A stretch of 64,000 nucleotides of DNA, taken from assembly GCA_963817515.1 (NCBI GenBank), contig CAWFPJ010000035.1, forward strand, positions 310,001 through 374,000, written 5' to 3'. This DNA is from DATMNI01 sp963817515 (GTDB lineage Bacteria > Acidobacteriota > Terriglobia > Bryobacterales > Bryobacteraceae). Shown in pieces: positions 8,692 to 17,900 of the stretch. A model generated the notes under the pieces. That model did no database searches, had not been told where the DNA came from, and saw only the letters and a program-made list of their open reading frames with translations. Each line of letters opens with the position of its first letter. Within the stretch, counting starts at the first letter, position 1. Made by a program: the position numbers and the translations under genes.

Positions 8692-9723
8692 TTACATTAC
8701 CGCCCGGCCGCAGGCGTTTGGCCGGGTAGGCCGCACACCATATTCTTTGAGTCGGCGGATCAGAGTTCGCTGGGAAATCCCGAGCATCTCAGCGGCGCGG
8801 TCACGCCGGCCTTCGGTCTGGGCCAGAGCATTGAAGATGACCTCCTGTTCGAGATCGTCCAGGCTGAAATTCGGTGGGTCTTGACGCTGCTGCTGTGCAT
8901 CCCGAAACTCCTGGGGCAGGTCATCCCAGTGAATCTCGATGCAGTTGGTCAATGCAGCCAGGCGCACCGTCAGGTTCTTGAGTTCCCGTATGTTGCCAGG
9001 CCATGAGTAGCACTGGAGCGCGGCCACCGCCTGGTCGGAAATGCCTAGCCCTTCGGTCTCCTGCGCAAGAAACAGTCTGGCCAGCGGGCCGACATCTTCA
9101 GGACGTTCACGAAGCGGCGGCGCTGTCACGGAAATCTGATTCAACCGATGGTAGAGGTCGGCGCGAAACCTGCCGGCCTTCACTTCCGCGGCCAGGTCGG
9201 CATTGGTAGCCGCCACAATTCTGACGTCGACTTCGACCTTGCGAGTCCCGCCCAGACGATAATGCGGCCAGCCGTCGAGTACGCGCAGCATTTTACTTTG
9301 GCTCTTCGGATTAAGCTCAGCAATTTCGTCCAGGAACAACGTGCCGTGGTTCGCCAGTTCGAACATTCCCGGCTTGGCCGACTCGGCGCCGCTGAACGCA
9401 CCCTTTTCGTAGCCGAAGAGTTCGCTCTCCAGGAGGTGATCCGGCAGGGCTGCGCAGTTGATATCGATCCATGGTTTGCCGCAGCGCGTAGAGTACGAAT
9501 GCAATGCGCGCGCGATCAATTCTTTGCCGCTGCCACTTTCTCCGGTAATGAGCACGGCGGCATTGCTCCGGGCGATTTTTTCGACGAAGCTCATCACGGT
9601 TCGCATTGCATCGCTCGAAATCACAGCCGTCATCCCCAGGAACGAGCGGAGACCCTGCGTTTCCATCGAGTTTGCCTTATCCCCTGCTGTGCAGTCGCTA
9701 AGTCTCATCAAATTGTTCGGCAT
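8692..9723 (-). CDS. Sigma-54-dependent Fis-family transcriptional activator (no receiver domain)
   Basis: A 343-residue bacterial enhancer-binding protein. The AAA+ domain begins almost at the N terminus. It has Walker A GESGSGKE (61-68), the sigma-54 contact loop as GAFSGA (108-113; consensus GAFTGA), Walker B GTLFLDE (127-133), an arginine-finger region FRADLYHRL (187-195), sensor II around GNIREL (243-248) and a Fis-type helix-turn-helix (about 305-330). No input domain precedes the AAA+ module, so activity may be set by level or by a partner, as in PspF. It is the first gene of the minus-strand operon, 28 bases before the HD-GYP gene. An internal ATG at 9666, with AAGG 9 bases upstream, is a serious alternative start. 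Confidence 0.9.
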   Translation of the reverse strand: MPNNLMRLSDCTAGDKANSMETQGLRSFLGMTAVISSDAMRTVMSFVEKIARSNAAVLITGESGSGKELIARALHSYSTRCGKPWIDINCAALPDHLLESELFGYEKGAFSGAESAKPGMFELANHGTLFLDEIAELNPKSQSKMLRVLDGWPHYRLGGTRKVEVDVRIVAATNADLAAEVKAGRFRADLYHRLNQISVTAPPLRERPEDVGPLARLFLAQETEGLGISDQAVAALQCYSWPGNIRELKNLTVRLAALTNCIEIHWDDLPQEFRDAQQQRQDPPNFSLDDLEQEVIFNALAQTEGRRDRAAEMLGISQRTLIRRLKEYGVRPTRPNACGRAVM

Positions 9724-9806
9724 GTCCTTGTTGGCCGGTCCCAGTTCGTGATCTTGTCGCTCTGGTCTGGTGTGGCTTAAGTAACTCTACGCCGAGCCCA
9801 TAGCTT

Positions 9807-9823
9807 AAGCAATGCTATTGCTT
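9807..9823. promoter_or_regulatory. Perfect inverted repeat, candidate activator site
   Basis: AAGCAAT-gct-ATTGCTT is a perfect 7-base inverted repeat with a 3-base spacer. It lies in the 366-base gap between the sigma-54 activator and the divergent subtilase, about 190 bases upstream of a -24/-12-like promoter. That position suits an enhancer (UAS) bound by a Fis-type helix-turn-helix. The symmetry is seen in the sequence; the binding role is inferred. Confidence 0.4.
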
Positions 9824-9935
9824 GTACCATTCGGACTGGCCCAGGGCTAACAGTTCTTTGTGGACCGATATAGGGGACACCACTAATATCGGAGGTTAAC
9901 CAGTGACAGATTGACGGCAACCCACTTAGGCCACA

Positions 9936-9948
9936 TGACAGGCTGTCA
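9936..9948. promoter_or_regulatory. TGACA-ggc-TGTCA inverted repeat
   Basis: A perfect 5-base inverted repeat with a 3-base spacer, about 60 bases upstream of the candidate -24/-12 promoter of the subtilase gene. A further TGACA and a TGACG occur near 9904-9916. It is a second candidate regulator site in the same gap. Short arms make chance occurrence possible. Confidence 0.25.
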
Positions 9949-10003
9949 GGTACTTATAGTTCTAAAACCATTGAAAACAGAGGCTAAAACGGTTGCTAAT
10001 CAA

Positions 10004-10019
10004 TGGCGGTCAACCTGCA
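10004..10019 (+). promoter_or_regulatory. Candidate sigma-54 (-24/-12) promoter for the subtilase gene
   Basis: TGGCGGTCAACCTGCA matches the -24/-12 pattern: GG at 10005-10006 and GC at 10017-10018, with the required 10-base gap, and TGGC and TGCA preserved. Transcription would begin near 10030, about 60 bases before the chosen start codon. The divergent neighbour encodes a sigma-54 activator, which supports the reading. One match to a short consensus is not proof. Confidence 0.4.
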
Positions 10020-10089
10020 CTTATGCGCCGCGGTTGTACCCGTTTGTGGCAGCGAACTTAGACGGCCCCTTCGGGATTCAGGAGATTAC

Positions 10090-11757
10090 ATGTTAAAAAG
10101 CCTTCTTACACTGGCGCTGATTGTCGGTCCAAGTCTGGGAATTGCCGCTTCCAAGCTGGCAGCCGACTTGCCGAAATCGGGACCGCCCATCGATGTGATT
10201 ATTCAATTTAAGCCCATGTCGGGCTGGAACAACGCGCAAGTGGTCGGCGCATTCGGCGGCCAGGTCAGACATTCGTTCAATGCGATCAATGCCATTCACA
10301 CAACCCTGCCACCGGCGGTACTGCCGATGCTTGCGAACCTTCCGATGGTCGCCTATATCTCGCCGAACCGGCCCATGAAACGTTCCCTGGACATCACTGC
10401 CCAGACCGTGAACGCCAACCTTGCATGGCAATTTGGCCTTGACGGCACAGGCGTGGGAGTGGCCGTAATCGACAGCGGCGTCACGACGAGGCACGATCTG
10501 ATGGCGCGCAACGGGATGGCCTCCCGCGTGGTATACAGCCAGAGCTTTGTGGCCGGCATGGACGCCTCCGACGGCTACGGCCATGGGACGCACGTGGCTG
10601 GTATCATTGGATCGAATGGCGCCGATTCGACCGGCTCCTTGTTTGCGCGCACGTTCAAAGGTGTTGCACCGAACGTGAACTTGATCGACCTGAGGGTCCT
10701 GGACCAGAATGGCGGCGGGCAGGAAGCCGACGTCATCAATGCCATTCAGACTGCGATCCTTCTTAAGAATGTATACAACATCCGCGTCATCAACCTGTCG
10801 CTGGGGCGCCCGGTTTTTGAGAGCTACACGGTCGATCCCCTCTGCCAGGCGGTGGAGGCGGCTTGGAAAGCTGGCATCGTCGTAGTTGTGGCGGCCGGCA
10901 ATTACGGACGAGACAACTCGCTCGGCACGCACGGCTACGGCACCATCGCATCTCCTGGAAACGACCCGTATGTGATCACGGTTGGGGCCGCAAACACCAG
11001 AGGCACACCCAGCCCCTACGATGACGCGATTGCGAGCTACAGCTCCAAAGGGCCGACGATGGTCGACCATATTGTGAAGCCGGACCTCGTGGCTCCCGGG
11101 AACGGTGTGGTTTCCGTTCTGGCAAGCACCAGCTGCACTCTTTACTCCGCGCAGACCAGCGTAAGTATGAACTACGAGCTTGTTGGCCGTGCGTCCGGAG
11201 TCTCTACCTCTTATATGAAGCTGAGTGGCACCAGCATGGCCACGCCGGTGGTAAGCGGCGCCGCCGCTCTTATGATTCAGAAGAACCCGTCCCTTACTCC
11301 GGACCAGGTAAAGGCGCGGCTCATGAAAACCGCCATGAAGATTCTGCCGCAATATAGCACGGGGATTGATTCGATCAGTCTGGCCTCTTTCAGTATGCAG
11401 TCGGACATCTTCTCAGTTGGGTCAGGGTACCTGGACATCAACGCGGCGTTGGCTAACAACGATTTTGCCACCAAGCCGGCCTTGTCCGCCACCGCTGTGT
11501 ACAACGCAGCCACCAGAAAGGTGTCGATCCTCCGGAATTTCTCCGTGGTCTGGGGCGACTCCGTGGTTTGGGGCGACTCCGTGGTTTGGGGTGACGCGTT
11601 GTTCTCAGGCAAGGGATTGAATGGGCTCTCCGTGGTCTGGGGCGACTCCGTGGTTTGGGGAGACTCGACAGCTGGAGCTTTTAGCGTTGTTTGGGGAGAC
11701 TCAGTGAACGGGAAAATTCCGTTGCAGGCCTCTTCCGACGACGACAGTGACCAGTAG
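10090..11757 (+). CDS. Secreted S8 subtilisin-like protease with VVWGD repeat tail
   Basis: A 555-residue subtilase. A signal peptide (1-20) is followed by an inhibitor-I9-like propeptide (about 33-100). The catalytic domain has Asp128 (AVIDSG), His165 (GHGTHVAG), oxyanion Asn271 (AAGN) and Ser382 (GTSMATP). The C terminus (485-537) carries six copies of VVWGD, in blocks of three, two and one, then an acidic end. Such tails are known from acidobacterial and some other subtilases; their role is unknown. The ATG at 10090 is chosen over the open frame from 10003 because AGGAG sits just upstream and the signal peptide starts there. It is divergent from the sigma-54/c-di-GMP/peptide-transport operon and could supply peptides to that importer (inference). 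Confidence 0.93.
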   Translation: MLKSLLTLALIVGPSLGIAASKLAADLPKSGPPIDVIIQFKPMSGWNNAQVVGAFGGQVRHSFNAINAIHTTLPPAVLPMLANLPMVAYISPNRPMKRSLDITAQTVNANLAWQFGLDGTGVGVAVIDSGVTTRHDLMARNGMASRVVYSQSFVAGMDASDGYGHGTHVAGIIGSNGADSTGSLFARTFKGVAPNVNLIDLRVLDQNGGGQEADVINAIQTAILLKNVYNIRVINLSLGRPVFESYTVDPLCQAVEAAWKAGIVVVVAAGNYGRDNSLGTHGYGTIASPGNDPYVITVGAANTRGTPSPYDDAIASYSSKGPTMVDHIVKPDLVAPGNGVVSVLASTSCTLYSAQTSVSMNYELVGRASGVSTSYMKLSGTSMATPVVSGAAALMIQKNPSLTPDQVKARLMKTAMKILPQYSTGIDSISLASFSMQSDIFSVGSGYLDINAALANNDFATKPALSATAVYNAATRKVSILRNFSVVWGDSVVWGDSVVWGDALFSGKGLNGLSVVWGDSVVWGDSTAGAFSVVWGDSVNGKIPLQASSDDDSDQ

Positions 11758-11791
11758 GGTTGACGGGAGTCGGTATCTAAAGAGTCCTCCA

Positions 11792-12490
11792 ATGCCTACA
11801 AAAGCGAAGCTTTTCATCGGACTGACCATCGCCACCGGAGCGTTGTTCCTGGTGGCCTGCCTCGGCAGGGTCAACAACTTTGCCGACCTGCCGATTTACA
11901 TCAGTTGTTTCGCGCTGGCCCTGCTTTCCTCGGCACTCAAGGTGCGGTTGCCGGGGATTACAGGCACCATGTCTACGAATTTTCTGTTTGTGCTGATCGC
12001 CACCGCGGTATTCAGCCTGACAGAAACTGTTGTGCTGGCTTCAGTCGCTTGCCTGGTCCAGTGTTTGTGGAAGACCAAGCGGAAGCCGAAAGGCATTCAA
12101 ATCCTTTTCAACATCGCCGTGCTGGTACTCAGCAGCGGGGTCAGCTATCAGATATCCCATAGGCTAGCCGGTAACAGCGGCGCGAGCTTATCGGTTCAAC
12201 TGGCGCTGGCCGCCTGCTTGTATTTCACAATCAATACCTTTCTGATATCCGGTGTCTTGTCTCTGGTCGATAGCAAGCCCCTGATGCAAGTGTGGCAGCA
12301 GTGCTACCTGTGGTCGTTTCCGTATTATCTGGCGGGCGCGGCTTTGTCGGGGCTGTTGGTGGTGGCAAGTCGGACTGTGGGGTGGAAAACGTCCATGCTC
12401 ATGCTGCCGGTGATGTACCTGGTGTTTGTCTTCTACGGTACATGCGTGGAACGTCTCGGCGAGAGAACTTCGCCGGCCGGCACGACATAG
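11792..12490 (+). CDS. Integral membrane protein, stand-alone copy of the HD-GYP sensor domain
   Basis: A 232-residue membrane protein with about six to seven hydrophobic segments and no enzymatic domain. It aligns along its length with residues 1-210 of the HD-GYP/GGDEF protein at 6168-8663. Shared text includes KAxLFIG, SxLKVxLP, GTMSxNFLF, SETVVL-like and LVQCLWK, plus WSFPxY near residue 170. It begins 34 bases after the subtilase stop, so it is probably co-transcribed with it. The start at 11792 is chosen because the homology begins there; the frame is open a little further up. It may be a sensor partner or dominant modulator of the full-length protein (inference). Confidence 0.8.
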   Translation: MPTKAKLFIGLTIATGALFLVACLGRVNNFADLPIYISCFALALLSSALKVRLPGITGTMSTNFLFVLIATAVFSLTETVVLASVACLVQCLWKTKRKPKGIQILFNIAVLVLSSGVSYQISHRLAGNSGASLSVQLALAACLYFTINTFLISGVLSLVDSKPLMQVWQQCYLWSFPYYLAGAALSGLLVVASRTVGWKTSMLMLPVMYLVFVFYGTCVERLGERTSPAGTT

Positions 12491-12534
12491 CGGCCAAGAT
12501 TGGAATTTACCGACGGGAGCGGGACAGTGAATAA

Positions 12535-12566
12535 GGGCTGGCGTTCTGCCAGCCTTTTGTTTTTTG
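12535..12566 (+). terminator. Rho-independent terminator
   Basis: GGCTGGC-gttct-GCCAGCC forms a perfect 7-base-pair stem with a 5-base loop (12536-12554). It is followed by TTTTGTTTTTT. It lies 45 bases after the stop of the membrane-domain gene and ends the plus-strand subtilase unit. No T-run follows on the opposite strand, so it looks one-directional. Confidence 0.85.
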
Positions 12567-12583
12567 AACCCACTCTGTTACTC

Positions 12584-14137
12584 TCAATCCACCAACCCGA
12601 ATGTGAAGAGATTCCTGCCTGCGGCTATGGTGACATACTGCCTGCCGCCGGCGCTGAACGTCATGGGCGACGCCTTCAGGTTACTGCCCATGGAGAAATG
12701 CCAAAGCGCTTTGCCGGTCTTCGCGTCCAGCCCGACAAGGTCTCCATCGTCATCGGCTGAAAATACCAGACCGCCGGCGGTAGAGACTGTTCCGGCCCAC
12801 ATCAGCGTGGGACCCGGCATTGGGAATTCCCAGCGCAGCTTGCCGGTCTTCACGTCGAGCGCGCGCAGATAGAACTGGCCCTTCTCACCCGCGATCAGGG
12901 TGTGCCCGGTTCCGCGGAATCCACTGTTGGGCGCGGGCTGCTGCGCGGAGCTGTAGTAGGTTTCGCATTGTTCGAGCGCGACCACATAGAACAAGCCCAG
13001 CTCCGGATTGAGGGACGGCGACCACCAGTTGGTAGCGCCGTGGACGGTGGGACAGACACGCACGCCGGCCGGCGAGGGGTCCGTGTTGGGCGCCACAATC
13101 GGGCGGCCCTTGGCGTCGATGCCGGTGGCCCAGTTGAGTTCCTTGACAAACGGTTCGGCCAGAAGAAACTCTCCATTGGTGCGGTCCAGGATATAGTAAA
13201 AGCCATTTCGATTCGCCTGAACCAGGAGCTTTCGGGGACGTCCCCGAAACTCCGTGTCCACCAGCACCGGCGCCTCGTTGGCGTCCCAATCGTGCGTGTC
13301 GTGGGGAACGAATTGGAAATACCACTTCATCTTGCCGGTGTCCGCGTCAAGCGCCAGCACGCAATCGGAATAGAGATTGTCACCGGGCCGGTCGCCGCCA
13401 AAATCGGGCCAGGGATTTCCAGTGGCCCAGTAGATCAGATTGAGCCCCGGATCATAGGTGCCCGTAGTCCAGGCAGGGGCGCCGCCGTTTTCGAGCGGAA
13501 AATTGCCCCAGGTATTCGAACCCGGCTCACCCTTGCGCGGAACGGTCCACACGCGCCACGCCTCCTGGCCGGTCTCCGCGGAGAGCGCGGAAATGAAACA
13601 GGTCTGGCCGGACGAGGCCACGCCGGTAACGATCTTATCCTTAACGGCCAGCGGAGCACCGGTGCAGGAATAGCGCGAGCCGGAAGCCGCGATCTCACGA
13701 TCCCAGACCACCGCGCCGCTCGAGCGCCGCAGTGCGACCAGGTGGCAATCTGCGGTAGCGAAGTAGATCCGGTCACCCAGGATGGCGACGCCGCGATTGA
13801 CGGATGTGCGCTGCGCACCCTGTTCGCGGTAATGCCAGATCTCGCGGCCGGTGACGGCGTCCAGCGCGAAAACTTCGTTGGTGATGGTGGCGTACATGAC
13901 GCCCTGGTGAACCAGCGGAACCGTTTCCAGATCGCCTGTGCCGGCGAATTGCCGCACCCATTTCGGCGCCAGGCGCGAGATGGTGCGCGGATTAATCTCA
14001 GTGAGCGGGCTGTGCCGGTGCGCGGAGTAATCGCCGATGTAAGTGAGCCAGTCCTGGTTCGGACCCTTGCGCAGGTCCTCGTCACTGACCTGGGCAAGCA
14101 GCGTGGGCGCCAAAATGGCAAGCAGCAGAAGTCTCAA
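12584..14137 (-). CDS. PQQ-dependent (quinoprotein) dehydrogenase, beta-propeller
   Basis: A 517-residue exported quinoprotein. A Sec signal (MRLLLLAILAPTLLAQ) is followed by repeated propeller blades of the PQQ type. Examples are the A.D..TG...W pattern (ALDAVTGREIWHY, ALSAETGQEAWRV, ALDADTGKMKWYF, ALDVKTGKLRWEF, GLDAKTGKALWHF) and WDANEAPVLVD around residue 285. It is an alcohol, aldose or methanol-dehydrogenase-like enzyme; the substrate is not evident. It overlaps the upstream cytochrome c gene by 4 bases, so electrons probably pass from PQQ to that cytochrome in the periplasm. The length is close to soluble quinoproteins that lack a fused cytochrome. Confidence 0.9.
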   Translation of the reverse strand: MRLLLLAILAPTLLAQVSDEDLRKGPNQDWLTYIGDYSAHRHSPLTEINPRTISRLAPKWVRQFAGTGDLETVPLVHQGVMYATITNEVFALDAVTGREIWHYREQGAQRTSVNRGVAILGDRIYFATADCHLVALRRSSGAVVWDREIAASGSRYSCTGAPLAVKDKIVTGVASSGQTCFISALSAETGQEAWRVWTVPRKGEPGSNTWGNFPLENGGAPAWTTGTYDPGLNLIYWATGNPWPDFGGDRPGDNLYSDCVLALDADTGKMKWYFQFVPHDTHDWDANEAPVLVDTEFRGRPRKLLVQANRNGFYYILDRTNGEFLLAEPFVKELNWATGIDAKGRPIVAPNTDPSPAGVRVCPTVHGATNWWSPSLNPELGLFYVVALEQCETYYSSAQQPAPNSGFRGTGHTLIAGEKGQFYLRALDVKTGKLRWEFPMPGPTLMWAGTVSTAGGLVFSADDDGDLVGLDAKTGKALWHFSMGSNLKASPMTFSAGGRQYVTIAAGRNLFTFGLVD

Positions 14138-14958
14138 TTCGTGCCTCCTTTCAGCGTGCGCCGGGAGAGATAGGCCAGCAGATTCTGCGTCTCATCTACC
14201 GTTAGATGCGCTGCCGGCATCCATGACCGGCTCTGAAACTGCGCCTTCCCCATCTGAGCGCCGTGGAGCAGGTGGAGGTTCCCTTGTTCATCCAGCACTT
14301 GCAGGGACCAGTTCGATTCGTGCCTGGCGACTCCGCGCAGCCGCTCTCCCTTCGCCGTTTCCAGCAGCACCGGCCGGTACCCGGCACTGGCCTCAGCTTT
14401 GGGATTCAGAATAGCCTCGCGAATTTCGCCCAGCCTGCGAGTGGCGCCGATGTTCGACAGATCGGGGCCGAGGTAACCGCCCCGCCCAAGGATCGAGTGA
14501 CAGCCGGAACAGCCTTCCTTGCCGAAGAAGATGGCCTCGCCGGCGGCCGCGTCACCAGGGACCGGTACGCCACTGGCCGGCGCATTGAGGCTGCGGACAA
14601 AGGCCGCCAGTTCCCAGATCTGATCGTCGGGAAGGGCAAATGGGGGCATCGCCGTCCCCTTCACGCCGTTCTTGATGAAACCGAAAAGGTCCCGATCCTG
14701 AGCGCGGCGAACTTCCCAACTGGTGACCAGATTCGGACCTTGTCCTTCGCCCTGGCCCCCCTCGCCATTGCGCGCGTGGCAACCGGAACAAAGCTGCAGA
14801 AACCGCCGCTGGCCGGCCTCAACCGCCGTGCGATTCTTCAGCAGCGCGTTGTTGGAGTTCGGCGGTCCCATGCGATCCAATTGCGCAAAGCAGAGACTCG
14901 GCAATAAGGCTATCGTCCATTTGAGAGCGGGCTTCATGGTACGCCCGGAATAAGCCAT
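14134..14958 (-). CDS. Two-haem cytochrome c with Pirellula-type haem-binding domain
   Basis: A 274-residue exported cytochrome. It has a signal peptide to about residue 25, a first c-type domain with CSGCH at 57-61 and a candidate Met ligand in MPPF (104). A second domain has CSGCH at 150-154 followed by GPDLSNIG. It continues in the style of the planctomycete/verrucomicrobial haem-binding domain (Y.P....T..GE...G near 190-210, then an SxxWMP ligand region near 240). The ATG at 14958 has AGGGGGG upstream; ATG 14937 is an alternative. It sits 10 bases after a TonB receptor and overlaps the PQQ dehydrogenase, so it is probably its electron acceptor. Confidence 0.88.
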   Translation of the reverse strand: MAYSGRTMKPALKWTIALLPSLCFAQLDRMGPPNSNNALLKNRTAVEAGQRRFLQLCSGCHARNGEGGQGEGQGPNLVTSWEVRRAQDRDLFGFIKNGVKGTAMPPFALPDDQIWELAAFVRSLNAPASGVPVPGDAAAGEAIFFGKEGCSGCHSILGRGGYLGPDLSNIGATRRLGEIREAILNPKAEASAGYRPVLLETAKGERLRGVARHESNWSLQVLDEQGNLHLLHGAQMGKAQFQSRSWMPAAHLTVDETQNLLAYLSRRTLKGGTN

Positions 14959-14968
14959 AGGTCCCCCC

Positions 14969-17900
14969 CTAGAAGAAGAACTTTAGCGCAAATTCGATGA
15001 TGCGGTTGCTGTTGAGTGTCGAGGAAACCTGCCCGCCGGATCCCTGATCGATGTTGGTTCCCGGTGCGTTGAACACCGGATGATTGGTGATATTGAAAAA
15101 CTCGGCGCGGAATTGCAGGCGTCTGGCTTCACTGATCCTCACGTCCTTCAGAATCGACAAATCCAGCTGAGAGAGATTGTCCGCGCGCAGATGTGTTCCG
15201 GCCGCTGGTTCCAATGGTGTATTGAGCGGGGACAAGAAAGCTGTCCGTCGCGTTTGGGAAGAGTGACTTGCAACTGGAGTTGGCGGAAGTGTAATACCAG
15301 CAGTTGATAGTCTGCGGAACAAATGCCGGTCCAATGGCGTTTGGCCGCTGGCCGCCGGCGCCGGTATTGGCTCGGTCTGAACCTATGGTCGGGGTGAAGG
15401 GCAGGCCAGACTTGAGCGTAGTCACCGCCGCCAGTTCCCATCCGCCCAGCACGCGATCCACGACGCCCGGCAGGCGGCTTAGAAAGCGTTTGCCCCGGCC
15501 CACAGGTAGCCCGTAGTTGAAACTGATCGAGCTTGTATTGGTCTGGTCAAAGTCGCAGGGCCCGTAGTTCAGGCCGATCAAAGCCATGGCAGGCGCTCCG
15601 CTGTCGTCCGTGCCGGTGTCCAGGCACTTGGCGCGAACATAGGAGCCCATCAGCGTCAGACCGTGCCAGTCGCGAACCTCGAGCGAAGTCTGCAAAGCAT
15701 TATAGGTTCCCTTGCCGCCCCATTCCTGCAGGCCGATCGAGCCCCACTGAGGAAAAGGACGCCGTGCCTGGATGGCGCCTGGTCCCGGCGGTGGATCGTT
15801 GCGGCGTTGGGTCTGTTGCAGGCGAACCGTCCGGCTGCCCACATAAGCTACGGTGAATGCGACCCGCGAAGTAATTTCGCGCTGCACCGTCAGATTCCAC
15901 TGCTGCGTGTACTGTTCGCGGAGATTCACCAGGGCCGACGTAATGGTCGGTGTGTCGCAGGAATTCAGGACCAGGCCGAACGAACAGGGCTGGCCGGGAT
16001 TGGGGTTGGCAGCGGCAATCGGCGCTCCTTGGAAGAAGTTTGAGAAAGTACGGCCGGGCGCCGCCGGCGGCCGGTCATTGAAGACCTGCGAATTGACGAC
16101 GAAAGGTACGGTGACCACCGTGTTGTTAACCAGGTTGGTATCTGGAAATGCAAAGAAAATACCGTAAGCCGAGCGGATCACGGTTTTCGGCATCGGAGTC
16201 CAGGCGATGCCCAGGCGCGGCGCCACGTTGCGGTGGTCGGATGGCGTAACCGACGGCGGAAGGCCGAGGTCATTGGTGAAAAGCACACGGTCTCCAAACA
16301 ACTGCAGCAATTGTCCAGTCAGCGGTTGGGCTGTGGGATCGGTCTGAAGGCCGGAGGGTACAATGATTTTGCCCGTGGCTGGGTCGAACCCGGTGCGCGT
16401 CCGGCGAATGCCTTTCATGAACGGGTTGATGTCCCACCGAAGTCCGAGGTTGAGCGTCAGGCCCGGGCGGACGCGAAACGTATCGTTGAAGTGCCAGGCT
16501 TTAAAATCGTCATAATCGCCCTGCAAAGTTTGCACGGGGCTCCGCGTGCCGTTGTCCGGGAAACCCATTAGCAGATCGGCGAAGCCGTTCCCGGTATACG
16601 TTCCCAGGAAGTTCCAGTTGCCGACGCTGTTTTGGCCGATGTGAAAACCGTCGTTGCGATGCAGCCATTCCATGCCGGCTTTCATGTCATGCCGGCCGTG
16701 TACGAAGCTGATGGCATCAGAAAGCTGAAGGTGCCGGATGCGCATGTACTTGGGCCGCTGGTCAGACGGCGAGCCCTGGAATCCCTGGTAGCCTGAGACG
16801 GCGATGGTGGGCCAGCTTTGTTCCGGCACCACCGTCGTATTCTCAAAGCCCTGAATACCCGCCAGACCGTTGATGTTTACGCCCGGTCCCACGGCGCCGA
16901 AGATGAACGGGGAATCGTAAAATGCTGCTTGCGCCACGTTCTGCACGGTCGGCGACAGGATACGTGTCCAGCGCACGGTGTAATCCTGGGCTTTGCTATG
17001 CAGGTTGGTCGCGGGTACGGCCGGGAATGGATTCGGGCTGGATTCATAACTGCTCGAAATCGAGTAGCGCGCCATAAACATGTTGCGATCGTTGAGCCGC
17101 GCATCGACCCTGGCGTCGCCGAGGTTTTGCCCGAGCGGGAGTCCCGTCGAAAACGACGAGCGGAATGTGGTCCCTTGGATGAGATTGGGCAGCGGGAAGT
17201 ATGGAGCCAGGAAGCTGCCGGGCTGCGAAAGGCGGCTGGCCGGAATGATATTGCCGGGAAAGGGCAGCCGGTTCAATGGATCGAGGATGGTTCTGCCGGG
17301 CAGCAGGTCGCTGAAGTCGCCGGTGCGCTCGGGGATACTCGGTACCACCTCGTTGAACAGGGTGCCTTGCCGCAGCCGCGTGCCCTGGTAGTCGACGAAG
17401 AAGAAGACCCGGTCTTTCATCACCGGTCCACCCAGGGTGCCTCCGAACTGATTGCGCTTGAGGGGTTCGCGGTCCGCCACGAAGAAGTTGCGAGCATCAA
17501 GTTTCTGATTGCGCAGAAATTCGAAAAGATCTCCGTGAAATGCATTCGTCCCGCTCTTGAGCGAGGCGACAATCATGTTGGGCGTGTGGCCGAACTCGGG
17601 GGCCATATTGCCGGAGAGCACCGCAAACTCCTGAATGGCGTCCACGTTCGGCACGATCAACGTTCCGCCCAATTCGAAATTCGTGACCGTGGCGCCGTCA
17701 AGTGACCACCCGGTAAAAATGTAACCCTGGCCGTTGACCGTGACGTTCACGTTGCGAGGCCGGATCTCGCTTCCGTTATATTGGGCAAGCTGGCCGCGCG
17801 GAATGAACGTGGCGCCGGGAGTGAGCTGTGTCAGTTCCCAGAAGTTGCGTCCGTTCAGCGGCAGTTCCGCGACCTGCGACGGCGGCACCAGGTGGCTGAC

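Noticed and set aside
9724..10089. tRNA or small RNA gene in the largest gap
   Set aside because: No cloverleaf, T-loop (GGTTCGAATCC) or terminator was seen; only regulatory motifs.
10093..11352. 419-residue open frame opposite the subtilase
   Set aside because: Antisense shadow of a gene with all S8 catalytic motifs; no ribosome site or domain.
11542..11703. Repeat array resembling a CRISPR
   Set aside because: The units are in-frame VVWGD codons inside a protease gene, without spacers of CRISPR size.
12902..14173. 423-residue plus-strand frame opposite the PQQ dehydrogenase
   Set aside because: Shadow of a gene with clear quinoprotein repeats; text lacks any recognisable motif.
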